From Bacillus sp. es.034 (lineage in GTDB: Bacteria > Bacillota > Bacilli > Bacillales > Bacillaceae_B), in assembly GCF_002563655.1 (NCBI RefSeq), contig NZ_PDIY01000001.1, positions 3,322,001 through 3,386,000 on the forward strand: a stretch of 64,000 bases of DNA. Direction: 5' to 3'. Numbering within the stretch: position 1 is the first letter of the stretch; each line of letters opens with the position of its first letter. Shown here piece by piece: positions 54,138 to 64,000 of this stretch. The translations under genes and the position numbers were made by a program. The notes beneath the pieces were generated by a model that saw nothing but the letters and a program-made list of their open reading frames with translations, searched no databases and was not told where the DNA came from.

Positions 54138-55376
54138 TTATCCCACTCTGAATGTAGCATTTCTTTCTTGTAATTGGAATGTGTCATGAAGGGCATTGAT
54201 GGCATTGATCAAGTCCATTTCCTTCACCAGGACCCAGATGGTCGTATGACTGTCTGCTGATTGTAGGATACGGATCCCTTCGTTAGAGAGGGATGATACG
54301 ATGGCAGAAGTCACCCCGGGTACACCTGTCATTCCCGCCCCCACCACGGAGATCTTAGCACACTCAGATTCTATGACGGGGTTATGCCCCATCTTTCTCA
54401 AAACCCTGATTGCATCATCCGCTACCGAAGAACCCACCGTGTACACGACACCTCTCGGGGATATGTTAATGAAATCAACACTGATCCCCTCTTTGGCCAT
54501 GGCTTTGAACACTTCGGCTTGAAGATTATACTGATCTTCTTTTGCGAATACTTTAATTTGGGTGAGGTTGGATACATGAGCAATCCCAGTGACGGGGTGA
54601 CTCCTGAACTCTTTATGGGCCTTCGTATTTTCCAGTGTCGTCACAAGAGTGCCTTCTCCATTTGAATAGGTTGAACGAATTCGTATCGGCACATTCGAAT
54701 TCATGGCAATTTCAACCGCCCTTGGATGGATGACCTTGGCTCCCTGATATGCCATATTACAAACTTCATTATATGAAACCACCGTTATCGGTCTTGCTTT
54801 GGAAGAAATACGTGGATCAGCGGTCATGACCCCTTCCACATCTGTAAAAATATCGATGTAGTCCGCTTTTAATGCGACACCAAGAGCAGAGGCGGAGGTA
54901 TCGCTCCCTCCTCTTCCGATGGTAGTCACATCCCCGTCCTTGGTAGCTCCCTGGAAGCCTGCCACTACGACGGCATCATGATGTTCCAGTTCCCTTACCA
55001 ACCGGCTGCATTTCATCTCTAAAATTTTAGCATTGTTAAAATCGTTATTCGTCCGGAACCCTGCCTGAGCTCCGGTCAGGGCTGTCGACCGGATTCCATG
55101 CTCGAGGAGCATATTGGAAAATACCAGACTCGAAATGATCTCTCCACAGGATAGTAATAGGTCCTGTTCCCGTTTACTGATTGAAGTGTTTCTGCCACCG
55201 ATTAAGGACAACAGGGAATCTGTGGCGTAGGGTTCCCCTTTTCTTCCCATGGCTGAGACGACAACCACCACTTTATATCCTTTATCGATTGCTTGTTTCG
55301 TGTGGGCGATTGCTTTCAGACGACTTGCCTCATCACGTACAGAAGTTCCACCAAATTTTTGAACGATCACTTTCAT
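54138..55376 (-). CDS. dapG: Aspartokinase I (diaminopimelate-sensitive)
   Basis: Phosphorylates aspartate. 412 aa: KVIVQKFGGTSVRDEASR at 2-19, AGFQGATKDGDVTTIGRGGSDTSA near 138-161 (landmark TTLGRGGSDxSA), and two C-terminal ACT domains (about 265-400) that bind the inhibitor. Cotranscribed with asd and dapA. In Bacillus this isozyme serves cell wall and spore dipicolinate synthesis. Confidence 0.97.
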   Translation of the reverse strand: MKVIVQKFGGTSVRDEASRLKAIAHTKQAIDKGYKVVVVVSAMGRKGEPYATDSLLSLIGGRNTSISKREQDLLLSCGEIISSLVFSNMLLEHGIRSTALTGAQAGFRTNNDFNNAKILEMKCSRLVRELEHHDAVVVAGFQGATKDGDVTTIGRGGSDTSASALGVALKADYIDIFTDVEGVMTADPRISSKARPITVVSYNEVCNMAYQGAKVIHPRAVEIAMNSNVPIRIRSTYSNGEGTLVTTLENTKAHKEFRSHPVTGIAHVSNLTQIKVFAKEDQYNLQAEVFKAMAKEGISVDFINISPRGVVYTVGSSVADDAIRVLRKMGHNPVIESECAKISVVGAGMTGVPGVTSAIVSSLSNEGIRILQSADSHTTIWVLVKEMDLINAINALHDTFQLQERNATFRVG

Positions 55377-55463
55377 GACTACACCTCGTTGTCATATTCA
55401 AGAGGTATTGGAAAAATGATTAGTGGAATTATGCAGATTAATTGCTGAAATGATCCCTCTTAT

Positions 55464-56510
55464 TTACTTAATTAGCCCCAGATTCATTAAACTTTCTGCA
55501 ATTTGAACAGAGTTCCAGGCAGCTCCCTTCAGTAAGTTGTCAGAGACAACCCACATATGGAACCCTTTTTCTTCATCAAGATCTTTACGGACGCGGCCCA
55601 CAAATACATCCGGCTTACCTACGGCATGAGCAGGCATCGGATAGATTTGTTCTTCAGGTACGTCTTCCAGGGTTACCCCGGGTGCATCTTGAAGAAGTGC
55701 ATGGATATCCTTCACCGAAACTGAATCCTTCTCAATTTCAATATATACACTTTCGGAGTGACCTGTTACAACCGGTAATCTGACACATGTCGCTGATACC
55801 TTCAGAGCAGGCATATGCATGATCTTTTTCGTTTCATTGATCATTTTCATTTCTTCGAATGTAAAGCCGTTGTCCTGAAACGTATCAATTTGAGGAATGG
55901 CATTATAAGCAATCTGATAATGTTTTTTGCCGCCTTTTACAGGTAACACACCAGGTTCAAATGATTCACCGGATAAAATGGCCTGGGATTGTGCATGAAG
56001 TTCATCAATGGCAACGGCACCGGCACCTGAAACGGCTTGATAAGTGGATACGATTACTTTCTTCAAGCCATACTGCTTACGTATCGGCTCGAGTGCTGCA
56101 ACCATTTGAATCGTCGAACAGTTCGGATTGGCAATGATTCCATTGTGAAGCTTAATGTCCTCTTCATTCACTTCCGGGACGACAAGTGGAACATCCGGAT
56201 CCATCCGATATGCACTCGTATTGTCGACTACGACTGCCCCGCGTTTTACGGCTTCAGGAGCAAGAAGTTTTGATACACTTCCACCTGCACTAAATAAAGC
56301 GATGTCGACCCCTTCGAAACTTTCGGGCTTCGCTTCTTCAACAGTCCATTCTTTGCCTTTAAATTGGACAGTTGAGCCTGCAGAGCGTGCTGATGATAGT
56401 AAAGTCAATTGTTTTATTGGAAAATCCCTTTTTTCTAATGTTTGAAGCATTTGTTGTCCGACGGCACCGGTGGCACCCACAACAGCTACATGAAATCCCG
56501 ATGTATTCAA
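55464..56510 (-). CDS. asd: Aspartate-semialdehyde dehydrogenase
   Basis: Reduces aspartyl phosphate. 348 aa from TTG 56510, eight bases behind AAGGAG; the frame opens at 56552 but has no site there. [15 protein letters not shown] near 6-20 (NADP loop), catalytic Cys in NPNCSTIQM near 127-135, Gln in [10 protein letters not shown] near 153-162, His in a [14 protein letters not shown] segment near 233. Between spoVFB and dapG, as in B. subtilis. Confidence 0.97.
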   Translation of the reverse strand: MNTSGFHVAVVGATGAVGQQMLQTLEKRDFPIKQLTLLSSARSAGSTVQFKGKEWTVEEAKPESFEGVDIALFSAGGSVSKLLAPEAVKRGAVVVDNTSAYRMDPDVPLVVPEVNEEDIKLHNGIIANPNCSTIQMVAALEPIRKQYGLKKVIVSTYQAVSGAGAVAIDELHAQSQAILSGESFEPGVLPVKGGKKHYQIAYNAIPQIDTFQDNGFTFEEMKMINETKKIMHMPALKVSATCVRLPVVTGHSESVYIEIEKDSVSVKDIHALLQDAPGVTLEDVPEEQIYPMPAHAVGKPDVFVGRVRKDLDEEKGFHMWVVSDNLLKGAAWNSVQIAESLMNLGLIK

Positions 56511-56664
56511 AATCTTCTCTCCTTCCAACCATTCAATATTCTCATAGTACAATAGGTAAGTTAATTTAGTCTATTACTATAATAAAGAATATTTTAACAT
56601 AAACAATTATTCGACAATAGGATTTTTTATTGATGATTCCGGGTTTGTCTATCTATACATACAT

Positions 56665-56703
56665 GAAAAGAAGGTCATTTGAATTCCCCGTGGGATGACC
56701 TTC
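56665..56703 (-). terminator. Terminator after spoVFB
   Basis: GAAGGTCAT (56670-56678) and ATGACCTTC (56695-56703) arms, then TTTTC on the minus strand. So dipicolinate synthase can be transcribed without asd-dapG-dapA. Confidence 0.88.
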
Positions 56704-56711
56704 TTCTTGAA

Positions 56712-57305
56712 TTAATCTAAATATCTTTCGATGACGACGGGTTGAAGCTGATGCCCATCCATGGCCGCTTCGATTGTTTCTTGAATTAATGTCATCCTCG
56801 CAACCATCGACTTTGGTTTACTTTCAGGTGCATCCTGCCCAAACGGAATAAAATAAATATCTTTCGTTGAAATCAATCTCATCAGATTAACACCATTCAA
56901 CCCCAGAGCATCATTTGTGGAAATACCGAGTACTACCGGGCGGTGATTACGCAGTGTTGCTTTGGCTGCCATTAACACAGGGGAATCGGTCATTGCATTG
57001 GCAAACTTACTCATTGAATTACCCGTGAGGGGTGCAATCACCATGCAATCCAGTGGAATCTTCGGCCCAAGTGGTTCTGCTTTAACGATTGAATCAATCA
57101 CTTTATGTCCGGTCACGTCTTCGATACGTTTGATCCAATCTTCTCCCTTACCGAATCTTGTTTCCGTATTCATAACGGTAGATGTCACAATCGGCATGAC
57201 TTCCGCACCATTATTCACTAATCTCTCAATTTCTGGGAACACGGCATCATACGTACAATGAGATCCTGTGAGACCAAACCCGATACGTTTTCCTTTCACA
57301 CTCAT
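56712..57305 (-). CDS. spoVFB: Dipicolinate synthase subunit B
   Basis: Flavoprotein-like subunit making dipicolinic acid in the mother cell. 197 aa: GKRIGFGLTGSHCTYDAVFPE near 4-24 (flavin-binding GSHC motif), MVIAPLTGNSMSKFANA near 87-103, SDKDIY-like TKDIYFIPFGQD near 154-165. Four-base overlap with spoVFA, so coupled. Sigma-K controlled in B. subtilis. Confidence 0.97.
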   Translation of the reverse strand: MSVKGKRIGFGLTGSHCTYDAVFPEIERLVNNGAEVMPIVTSTVMNTETRFGKGEDWIKRIEDVTGHKVIDSIVKAEPLGPKIPLDCMVIAPLTGNSMSKFANAMTDSPVLMAAKATLRNHRPVVLGISTNDALGLNGVNLMRLISTKDIYFIPFGQDAPESKPKSMVARMTLIQETIEAAMDGHQLQPVVIERYLD

Positions 57306-58204
57306 GATGAACTCTCCTTCCCTGAATCAAAATCTTCCTCTAATAATTGACAAAGAACATTCGCCAGGATCTGCCCTGCCGTTTTCGGTGCTACGATCCC
57401 TGGGAGCCCAGGGGCTAATAATGCTTTAATCCCGCGCTTTTCTGCATAACGAAAATCTGTACCGCCCGGCTTTGAAGCCAAATCGATAATTAATGTATGG
57501 GCAGGCATTTTGGCTATAACGCCAGCCTTCACAATGTGCACTGGAATTGTATTAATACAAATATCACAATTCTCAACCTCTTTTTCCAAATGGTCCAAAT
57601 GGAATGGCACTAGCCCCATTTCCGTCACCCTGGCCAAGTGCTCGCTTTTGCGCACTCCGACCTTTACCCTTCCACCTAAATGATGAAATGTCCTGGCCAC
57701 GCTCATACCCACTCTGCCGAGACCTAATATCACGATGTCGGATCCGTGGATCGTAAAGTCTGTATGTTGAATAGCCATCATAATCGTTCCCTCTACTGTA
57801 GGGATGGAGTTATAGATGGCAACGTCGTCTCTTTCAAACAACTGAACAAGTTTGCGGTTCGTTGAAGACATGATTTGGTCCAAATACGCATTACTAATTC
57901 CTGAATAGATCGTACAGTGCTCTGGCGTTTCAGATACAATTTCTTCCGTTAACGTGATTTTCTCATTTGAAAAAATCGTATCGATTTCTCCTTGTAGATT
58001 CGTGCCGGGTACAGGTAAGATAATGGCATCCATCACTGAAAAGTCCACTTCATCGAGTTTTTCCTTTGTGGCCCCTGTAAAGGCATGATCTAATTGTTCA
58101 AAACCTACGAGTGATATTTTGGCATCCAACTCCGTAAGCTTTCGAATAATCTCAAGTTGACGAGCATCTCCGCCTAGAACTGCGATCTGCATTCCGGTCA
58201 GCAT
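57302..58204 (-). CDS. spoVFA: Dipicolinate synthase subunit A
   Basis: NAD(P)-dependent subunit. 300 aa from ATG 58204 (the frame also opens at GTG 58216). GMQIAVLGGDARQLEII near 4-20 and NAD-binding VILGLGRVGMSVARTF near 154-169, CINTIPVHIV near 212 and DLASKPGGTDF near 233. Oxidises dihydrodipicolinate to dipicolinate in the mother cell for loading into the forespore core. Confidence 0.97.
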   Translation of the reverse strand: MLTGMQIAVLGGDARQLEIIRKLTELDAKISLVGFEQLDHAFTGATKEKLDEVDFSVMDAIILPVPGTNLQGEIDTIFSNEKITLTEEIVSETPEHCTIYSGISNAYLDQIMSSTNRKLVQLFERDDVAIYNSIPTVEGTIMMAIQHTDFTIHGSDIVILGLGRVGMSVARTFHHLGGRVKVGVRKSEHLARVTEMGLVPFHLDHLEKEVENCDICINTIPVHIVKAGVIAKMPAHTLIIDLASKPGGTDFRYAEKRGIKALLAPGLPGIVAPKTAGQILANVLCQLLEEDFDSGKESSS

Positions 58205-58376
58205 CACTGATTTCACCTACTTTTTACATAATCGCTATTCTAAATCCCTTTTCACTTCAACAGTGTATGTAGCACATACCCAATGGGTGAGAAGAAAAGC
58301 AGGTATGGACGGTTTGAGAAAAGCAGGCAAAATAAAAAACGGGTCAGGACCCGTTTCGTTTTGCTGCAGTATTGAA

Positions 58377-58610
58377 TTAGTCATCCGAGACTTCCAAAAT
58401 GATCATATCTGCCCCGATTGTCCTGATCTGATGCCAGGGAACCCGGATTTCTCCCCCCTGCTTCCTCAGCCATTTCCCGGTGGGGATGATCAGTGCACTG
58501 ATGCTGCCTGACTTATCATTAAATTCAAGATCTGTCTGGCCAAGGATGCCAAGCCGCTCCGCTTTTTTATAATCAACGATTTCCTTCCCGCTTAATTCAC
58601 TTAGCCTCAT
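58377..58610 (-). CDS. ymxH: PRC-barrel protein YlmC/YmxH
   Basis: 77 aa. MRLSELSGKEIVDYKKAERLG at 1-21 (start MRLSELxGKEIV), DLEFNDKSGSISALIIP near 27-43 and an IRVPWHQIRTIGADMII segment near 56. PRC-barrel fold; sporulation-linked, function unclear. Alone between mlpA and spoVFA. Confidence 0.93.
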   Translation of the reverse strand: MRLSELSGKEIVDYKKAERLGILGQTDLEFNDKSGSISALIIPTGKWLRKQGGEIRVPWHQIRTIGADMIILEVSDD

Positions 58611-58729
58611 GATTGTATCCCCCTAAAAAAAGCTATGTAGTACAATGTATACACTGTCCACCTTCTTTAGAAGAAAAACTTTACCGTTCCATAAAAAAAA
58701 GCAGCCCTCCTGAGGACTGCTTTTCACGT

Positions 58730-59971
58730 TCATTTTTTCATGTTTTGAGGCAGGTTTCCATCCGGGCTGATGAGTGAGGAAGCATAGTCATCCGTGAAGA
58801 TGTCCAAAGCCAGACGGTTGACTTTATCCATGGTCACACCATCGATTTCTTCGACGATCTCGTCCAGGGTCCGGTGTCGTTTCAGCAGTAATTCATTCTT
58901 TCCGTTCCTGCTCATACGGCTATTGGTGCTTTCTAAGCTCAGCATAAGGTTTCCTTTTAACTGCTCCTTGCTGTTTTGCAGTTCTTTAGAGGTGATCCCT
59001 TCTGCTTTAAGAGCTTGCAGTGTACTGTCGATGGTATCGAATAATTGATCTAATTGATTGGCCCCTGTTCCCCCGTAAATGGTCACCATGCCGCTGTCTT
59101 CGTATGCGGAGTGATAGGAGAATACAGAATAGGCAAGGCCTCTCTGTTCGCGAACCTCCTGGAACAGACGGGAAGACATACTGCCACCCAATACGTTATT
59201 CAACACAATCAAGTTGTAAATGTCAGGATGACCGATCTCAAGACCATCGAACCCTAAGCATAAATGTGCCTGTTCCGTATCTTTCTTACGGGCAAGCTTA
59301 TTGTAATGAAAAGCAGGTTTGATCCTCTCTTCAGGTCCTTTACCACCTTGGTATGAACCGAATAACTTCTCAACCTCTTTGATGAATGACTCATCCACAT
59401 TTCCGGCCACGGATACCACAACTTGATCCGGTGTGTACATATCATGCATATATTCCTTCAGTTTAGACTGATTGAATGTGTTTAAAGTATCTTCCGTTCC
59501 CAAGATCGGATACCCCAGTGGATGCTCTTCATAAATTGCCTTACTGAGCAGATCATGTACGATATCGTCGGGGGTGTCTTCATACATTTTGATTTCCTCA
59601 TACACCACATTTTTTTCTTTATTCAATTCCTCTTCTACATAAGTGGAATTGAAAAACATATCTGACAGTGTATGTAATGCATAATCTGCATGATTGTCCA
59701 ATACTTTTGCATAATAGCACGTATATTCCTTTGAAGTAAACGCATTAACCTGTCCGCCTATGCTATCAAATGATTCGGCTATTTCACGTGCAGTCTTGGT
59801 TTTTGTGCCTTTAAAAAACATATGCTCAAGAAAATGGGAGATCCCATTATTTTGTTCGGTTTCATTACGTGAGCCGGTACCGATCCAGACCCCTATCGCT
59901 ACGGATCGAACGTGTGGAATTTCTTCCAGTACGATTCGCAATCCATTTTGGCATGTATATTTCTTAATCAA
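58730..59971 (-). CDS. mlpA: Zinc protease MlpA (YmxG), M16
   Basis: 413 aa with intact HxxEH zinc motif (GISHFLEHMFFKGTKTKTA near 44-62) and the downstream Glu in EEIKMYEDTPDDIVHDL near 122-138. Glycine-rich GGSMSSRLFQEVREQRGLAYSV near 285-306. In B. subtilis it affects extracellular protease levels. Located between ylxY and ymxH, as usual. Confidence 0.95.
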   Translation of the reverse strand: MIKKYTCQNGLRIVLEEIPHVRSVAIGVWIGTGSRNETEQNNGISHFLEHMFFKGTKTKTAREIAESFDSIGGQVNAFTSKEYTCYYAKVLDNHADYALHTLSDMFFNSTYVEEELNKEKNVVYEEIKMYEDTPDDIVHDLLSKAIYEEHPLGYPILGTEDTLNTFNQSKLKEYMHDMYTPDQVVVSVAGNVDESFIKEVEKLFGSYQGGKGPEERIKPAFHYNKLARKKDTEQAHLCLGFDGLEIGHPDIYNLIVLNNVLGGSMSSRLFQEVREQRGLAYSVFSYHSAYEDSGMVTIYGGTGANQLDQLFDTIDSTLQALKAEGITSKELQNSKEQLKGNLMLSLESTNSRMSRNGKNELLLKRHRTLDEIVEEIDGVTMDKVNRLALDIFTDDYASSLISPDGNLPQNMKK

Positions 59972-59999
59972 GAAAGTTCCTCCTATTCATGATGCGAAG

Positions 60000-61004
60000 T
60001 TACTGCTTCTTCTTACTATCTCCTTGTTTTGGCGAATTATCTGCCTTTTCTACGATTCTCTCTTCTTTCATTAAACTTGAAATCGTACCCAGCCTTAAGT
60101 TTTTTTCTTTTATTTGAAGAATTAGCGTGTTCAATGAATTGGCTGTTGAAGCAGTGGGATGCATGAGCACAATCGCCCCCTTGTGCATCTTACTCATTAC
60201 ACGTTCGATCAGCACATTGGGTTGTGGTTTTTGCCAGTCAATCGTATCCACACTCCACATGATCGTCCTCATATTCATTTCATCTGCAATATTCACGACT
60301 TCATCCCTGTAGCTGCCGCTTGGGGGAGCAAACCATTTTACTTTTTCGCCCGTGGTCACTTCAATCATTTCATTTGTCTTTTTCAATTCTTCTCTTACCT
60401 TGGTGGCTTCAAGTACTTTCATATCAGGATGGGAATACGAATGATTCCCCACCTCATGACCTGCATCCACAATCATCTTCGCCAAGTCAGGGTTATTCTT
60501 CACCCATCTCCCCTCTAGAAAGAACGTAGCATATACCTGATGCTTTTTCAAAGTTGCAAGCATATCAGGGATGTATTCATTTCCCCACGCTACATTGATA
60601 ATAAAGGACACCATGGGCTTATCAGGATTCCCACGATAGACGGGAGAGGCAGGTAAATCAGGCAAATGCTTTTCAGGAGGGATCTGTTTGAAAATCAGCT
60701 TGTCTTCATCAAACGATTTTTCTTTCTTCATGTTTTGTAAAGACGCCTCTACATCTACTTTCAATCCATTATATCCAGGTGTAGCTTTCCAAACGGTATC
60801 TATCACAGCATCCTGAGCCGGTATCTCTCTTGATTTGGCTTCCTCTTTTATCATACGGGTGAGGTCGTTTGTGCTGTTTACGCCATTCACCACTACCACC
60901 TCTTGTTTTAATCCGTTCACATACTGATCTGAAAGAGGATTCTCCACTACTACTAAAGTCAGAATAGCAATTAGACTAATTCCAATCAAGTATTTTTTTT
61001 TCAT
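60000..61004 (-). CDS. ylxY: Polysaccharide-deacetylase family protein YlxY, metal site altered
   Basis: 334 aa from ATG 61004 with an AAGGAAGGTGG site; the frame extends to 61061. One N-terminal membrane anchor (YLIGISLIAILTLVVV near 4-19). NodB-type domain (about 125-310). Motif 2 is intact: EVGNHSYSHPDM (HxxxH near 210). Motif 1, normally TFDDGP, reads SFIINVAWGNEYIP near 150-163, losing the catalytic Asp pair; the same change is known in Bacillus YlxY. Thus a probable non-catalytic or altered deacetylase. Sporulation-linked gene between pnpA and mlpA. Confidence 0.9.
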   Translation of the reverse strand: MKKKYLIGISLIAILTLVVVENPLSDQYVNGLKQEVVVVNGVNSTNDLTRMIKEEAKSREIPAQDAVIDTVWKATPGYNGLKVDVEASLQNMKKEKSFDEDKLIFKQIPPEKHLPDLPASPVYRGNPDKPMVSFIINVAWGNEYIPDMLATLKKHQVYATFFLEGRWVKNNPDLAKMIVDAGHEVGNHSYSHPDMKVLEATKVREELKKTNEMIEVTTGEKVKWFAPPSGSYRDEVVNIADEMNMRTIMWSVDTIDWQKPQPNVLIERVMSKMHKGAIVLMHPTASTANSLNTLILQIKEKNLRLGTISSLMKEERIVEKADNSPKQGDSKKKQ

Positions 61005-61087
61005 CCCTGTCCACCTTCCTTCTCCTACAAACATATGTAAGAAAAGAACAGGGTAGAACATGGGGCATTAAAGCTCATCGAACAGAT

Positions 61088-61131
61088 AAAAAAAGCCGTC
61101 CCGGAGGAGAGTTTGCTCCCTACAGGACAGC
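61088..61131 (-). terminator. Terminator after pnpA
   Basis: GCCGTCC (61095-61101) and GGACAGC (61125-61131) arms with internal GGAG and CTCC pairing, followed by seven T residues on the minus strand. Confidence 0.9.
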
Positions 61132-61147
61132 CTGCCAATCTTAAAGA

Positions 61148-63271
61148 TTAACCCTGGTTTTGTTCTTCCTTTTCGCGCTGTTCCTTAAGAACTGCTTTTC
61201 GTGATAAGTTGACTCTTCCTTGATTATCGATATCCAGAACCTTTACAAGGATCTCGTCACCGATTGCCACTACATCTTCCACCTTGCGGATACGTTCTTC
61301 TGCAAGTTCAGAAATATGGACAAGTCCGTCTTTACCACTGAATATTTCTACAAATGCACCGAATTTCTCAATTCGTTTCACTTTTCCAAGATACATTTGA
61401 CCGGCTTCAACTTCTCTTACGATATCTTCAATCGTTTTCTTAGCCACTTTATTCATTTCTTCATCAGTAGATGAGATGAAGATCGTTCCGTCCTGTTCAA
61501 TATCAATCTTAACGCCTGTTTCGTCGATGATCTTATTGATCTGCTTACCACTTGGCCCAATGACGTCACGGATTTTATCCGGATTGATATGCATCGTCAG
61601 GATTTTCGGAGCGTATTGGGACAGGCTCGTTCTTGCTTCACCGATTGTTGCTAACATGCTATCAAGGATCTGCATTCTTCCCTTTTTCGCCTGTTGAAGT
61701 GCTTCTTCCAGGATTTCACGGGATAACCCGTCAATTTTGATGTCCATTTGAAGAGCGGTTACACCTTTGGAAGTCCCGGCTACTTTAAAATCCATGTCAC
61801 CAAGGTGATCTTCCATTCCTTGAATGTCTGTCAGGATGGAATAGTTTTCACCAGACTTGATCAGACCCATAGCAATCCCGGCTACTGGTGCTTTAATAGG
61901 AACACCGGCGTCCATCATCGCAAGGGTACTTGCACAAATGCTTGCTTGAGAAGTCGAACCGTTTGATTCGAGTACTTCCGATACAAGACGGATTGTATAA
62001 GGGAAGTCTTTTTCGTTTGGAATAATTGGATCCAGAGCCTTTTCTCCCAATGCTCCGTGTCCGATTTCACGGCGACCTGGTCCTCTGATCGGTCCTGTGG
62101 ATCCTACACTGAATTGAGGGAAGTTATAATGGTGCATGAATCGTTTTGATTCTTCAATTCCCAGGCCATCAAGTACCTGAACATCTCCTAAAGCACCCAG
62201 CGTACAAATACTTAGTGCTTGAGTTTGTCCACGAGTAAATAATCCTGACCCGTGAGTTCTTGGCAATAAACCGACCTCTGAGGACAATGGACGGATTTCG
62301 TCAACTTTCCGGCCATCTGGACGGACTTTGTCTTCGGTGATCAGTCGGCGAACTTCATTTTTCACAAGCATATCCAATACTTTTTTCACTTGTTTCAAGG
62401 TAGCTTCGTCGGCTTCCTTCTCTTCTTCATATACGGCCATCACTTTATCTTTAACAGCTCCGATGGCTTCTTCACGGGCATGCTTTTCTTGAACCTGAAT
62501 GGCAGGAATCAATTCACTTTCACATATGGAACGAACCTCTGCCTCAACGTCTTGATCTAATTCTACAAGTTGAATGTCAGATTTTTCTTTACCGACTTTA
62601 GCGACGATTTCCTCCTGGAAAGCAACCAGACGCTTAATTTCTTCATGACCGAACATGATTGCTTCAAGCATTGTCTCTTCCGGAACCTCATCTGCACCAG
62701 CTTCCACCATATTAATGGCATCTTTCGTACCGGCAACGGATAAATGAATCTCACTCTTCTCCAATTGCTCGACAGAAGGGTTAATGATGAATTCCCCATC
62801 AACAAGACCAACGATGACTCCTGCAATCGGACCTTCGAACGGAATATCTGAAACCGATAGCGCTAATGAGGAACCAAACATAGCGGCCATTTCAGATGAA
62901 CAATTCTGGTCTACACTCATCACAATGCTGATTACTTGAACTTCATTACGGAATCCATCTGCGAACAATGGTCGGATGGGACGATCTATTAAGCGGCTCG
63001 CAAGGATGGCTTTCTCACTCGGGCGGCCTTCACGTTTAATGAATCCTCCAGGGATTTTACCCACTGCATATAATCTCTCTTCATAGTTAACGGTTAATGG
63101 GAAGAAATCCAAAGGTTTTGGTTCTTTAGAAGCTGTAGCACTGCTAAGTACCGCAGTATCTCCATAGCGTACCATTACCGCTCCATTCGCTTGTTTGGCA
63201 AATTGGCCAGCTTCGACCGTCAATTCTCTTCCGGCCCATTCGATGGAAAAGGTTTGTTTAGTTTGTTCCAT
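61148..63271 (-). CDS. pnpA: Polynucleotide phosphorylase
   Basis: 3'-5' phosphorolytic exoribonuclease. 707 aa. Two RNase PH domains (about 10-140 and 310-460; [29 protein letters not shown] near 75-103, landmark [29 protein letters not shown], landmark near 433, here [15 protein letters not shown]), all-alpha linker (about 235-305), KH domain ([18 protein letters not shown] near 558-575) and C-terminal S1 domain (about 620-695). Normal length, follows rpsO. Confidence 0.98.
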   Translation of the reverse strand: MEQTKQTFSIEWAGRELTVEAGQFAKQANGAVMVRYGDTAVLSSATASKEPKPLDFFPLTVNYEERLYAVGKIPGGFIKREGRPSEKAILASRLIDRPIRPLFADGFRNEVQVISIVMSVDQNCSSEMAAMFGSSLALSVSDIPFEGPIAGVIVGLVDGEFIINPSVEQLEKSEIHLSVAGTKDAINMVEAGADEVPEETMLEAIMFGHEEIKRLVAFQEEIVAKVGKEKSDIQLVELDQDVEAEVRSICESELIPAIQVQEKHAREEAIGAVKDKVMAVYEEEKEADEATLKQVKKVLDMLVKNEVRRLITEDKVRPDGRKVDEIRPLSSEVGLLPRTHGSGLFTRGQTQALSICTLGALGDVQVLDGLGIEESKRFMHHYNFPQFSVGSTGPIRGPGRREIGHGALGEKALDPIIPNEKDFPYTIRLVSEVLESNGSTSQASICASTLAMMDAGVPIKAPVAGIAMGLIKSGENYSILTDIQGMEDHLGDMDFKVAGTSKGVTALQMDIKIDGLSREILEEALQQAKKGRMQILDSMLATIGEARTSLSQYAPKILTMHINPDKIRDVIGPSGKQINKIIDETGVKIDIEQDGTIFISSTDEEMNKVAKKTIEDIVREVEAGQMYLGKVKRIEKFGAFVEIFSGKDGLVHISELAEERIRKVEDVVAIGDEILVKVLDIDNQGRVNLSRKAVLKEQREKEEQNQG

Positions 63272-63582
63272 AAAGTGTACCCCTCTCTTTATATATCACT
63301 AAAAGGTTCGGCCTGTACCCAACCCGGATAAACATAAAAAATAATCTATATCATGCACATATGCGCTGTTATATTCGTTTGATTTGAATCCCTGCTGACT
63401 ATGTAAATACAGGATGTTGTATCAAAGCGGATGCCTGCCCCATTGTACGATGGATTTCCATCCACATTGTATACATATTATGTATTTTAGACAAAAACGA
63501 GAAAAATGAATACTTCAAATGATGAAAATGTATAAAAAGAAGTGGAGGATCATACAAAGATTTCCACTTATGAAAGCTAAAG
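63272..63582. other. Intergenic region between rpsO and pnpA
   Basis: About 310 bases with no supported gene. It must include the pnpA leader and probably its promoter; in Bacillus pnpA mRNA is autoregulated through this leader. Confidence 0.5.
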
Positions 63583-63605
63583 AAAAAGCGGGACATAATC
63601 CCGCT
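63583..63605 (-). terminator. Terminator after rpsO
   Basis: AGCGGGA (63587-63593) and TCCCGCT (63599-63605) perfect arms, then TTTTC on the minus strand. Confidence 0.93.
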
Positions 63606-63617
63606 TCCTTTGTCTGT

Positions 63618-63887
63618 TTATCGACGTAAACCTAATTTGTTAATTAACTCACGGTAGCGTTGTACATCTTTCTTACGTAAGTAAGATAATAGATTACGAC
63701 GGTGACCTACCATTTTAAGAAGACCGCGACGAGAGTGGTGATCTTTCTTGTGAACGCGTAAGTGATCGTTCAGGTTGTTAATTTCTTCAGTTAGGACAGC
63801 AATTTGAACTTCTGGAGATCCAGTATCGTTCTCATGTACTTTGTATTCACTGATAAGTTCGTTTTTACGCTCTTTAGTGATAGCCAT
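63618..63887 (-). CDS. rpsO: 30S ribosomal protein S15
   Basis: 89 aa from ATG 63887 (AGGAGGTG site; the frame extends nine bases upstream). Binds 16S rRNA between helices 20-22 in the central platform. [35 protein letters not shown] at 2-36 (landmark TGSPEVQIA) and [25 protein letters not shown] near 45-69 (landmark DxHSRRGLL). Usual length. Confidence 0.99.
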   Translation of the reverse strand: MAITKERKNELISEYKVHENDTGSPEVQIAVLTEEINNLNDHLRVHKKDHHSRRGLLKMVGHRRNLLSYLRKKDVQRYRELINKLGLRR

Positions 63888-64000
63888 CCTTTTCACCTCC
63901 TAATAATTTCTTTCAAATCCCCTGTTACTGAGCAGCCGTTGGTGAATCGTGATGCCAAGCAAAGGTTCATTTCATACGATATTTAGAATACTACTCTTTT

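Noticed and set aside
1..64000. CRISPR arrays, tRNA or rRNA genes, prophage or integrase genes
   Set aside because: I looked for regularly spaced repeats, cloverleaf-like sequences and phage genes and saw none; the only mobile-element trace is the IS1595 remnant.

Overview
The window is from the chromosome of a spore-forming member of the Bacillaceae. From 25.3 kb to the right edge the gene order, all on the minus strand, matches the Bacillus core block rpsO-pnpA-ylxY-mlpA-ymxH-spoVFA/B-asd-dapG-dapA-rnjB-tepA-spoIIIE-ymfC-...-ymfF/H/I/J/K-ymfM-pgsA-cinA-recA-rny-ymdB-spoVS-dipeptidase-korA-korB, and miaB at the left edge continues it. SpoVS, dipicolinate synthase, SpoIIIE and many spore-surface genes leave no doubt about sporulation. 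I cannot fix the genus; it is Bacillus-like but not B. subtilis itself (no tdh/kbl, no pbpX, and a nucleoside-type BMP/ABC transporter sits next to ymfC).

The core block is conventional. It holds DNA repair and recombination (recA with a LexA-like box, cinA), RNA turnover (rny, ymdB, rnjB, pnpA), chromosome translocation (spoIIIE), phospholipid synthesis (pgsA), the aspartate/dipicolinate branch, 2-oxoacid:ferredoxin oxidoreductase, three M16-type peptidase homologues and a purine-nucleoside-type importer. Several members have visibly altered active sites (RNase J2, YmfF, YlxY).

The unusual part is an accessory island of about 24 kb (roughly 0.8-25.25 kb) between miaB and korB, which in relatives lie close together; cotE normally lies just beyond miaB. 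It contains a CotY/CotZ-type coat protein, an actin-like ATPase with a small downstream adaptor-like gene, four members of one spore-surface family sharing an RKNIQY-type core (one fused to a long acidic region), three long coiled-coil proteins, a 453-residue protein, a cysteine-containing 390-residue protein with a Thr-Pro N-terminus, and a JAMM metalloprotease with a broken or frameshifted start. In the middle is a glycan section: a DxH glycosyltransferase, a pyruvyl-transferase-like protein, a second GT2, a CgeB-like GT, a degenerate GT2, a nucleotide-sugar dehydrogenase and an epimerase. Four of the genes have a close match to the mother-cell sigma-K promoter (AC-N16-CATANNNTA), which argues for late mother-cell expression and a role in building the spore surface.

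The island is also a graveyard: a sulfate adenylyltransferase remnant, an IS1595-type transposase remnant, several glycosyltransferase stumps and a decayed start of a second copy of the 390-residue gene. It therefore looks acquired in pieces and still being remodelled. The most interesting candidate system is the actin-like gene pair embedded among coat and coiled-coil genes. A role in spore-surface assembly is an inference from position only.
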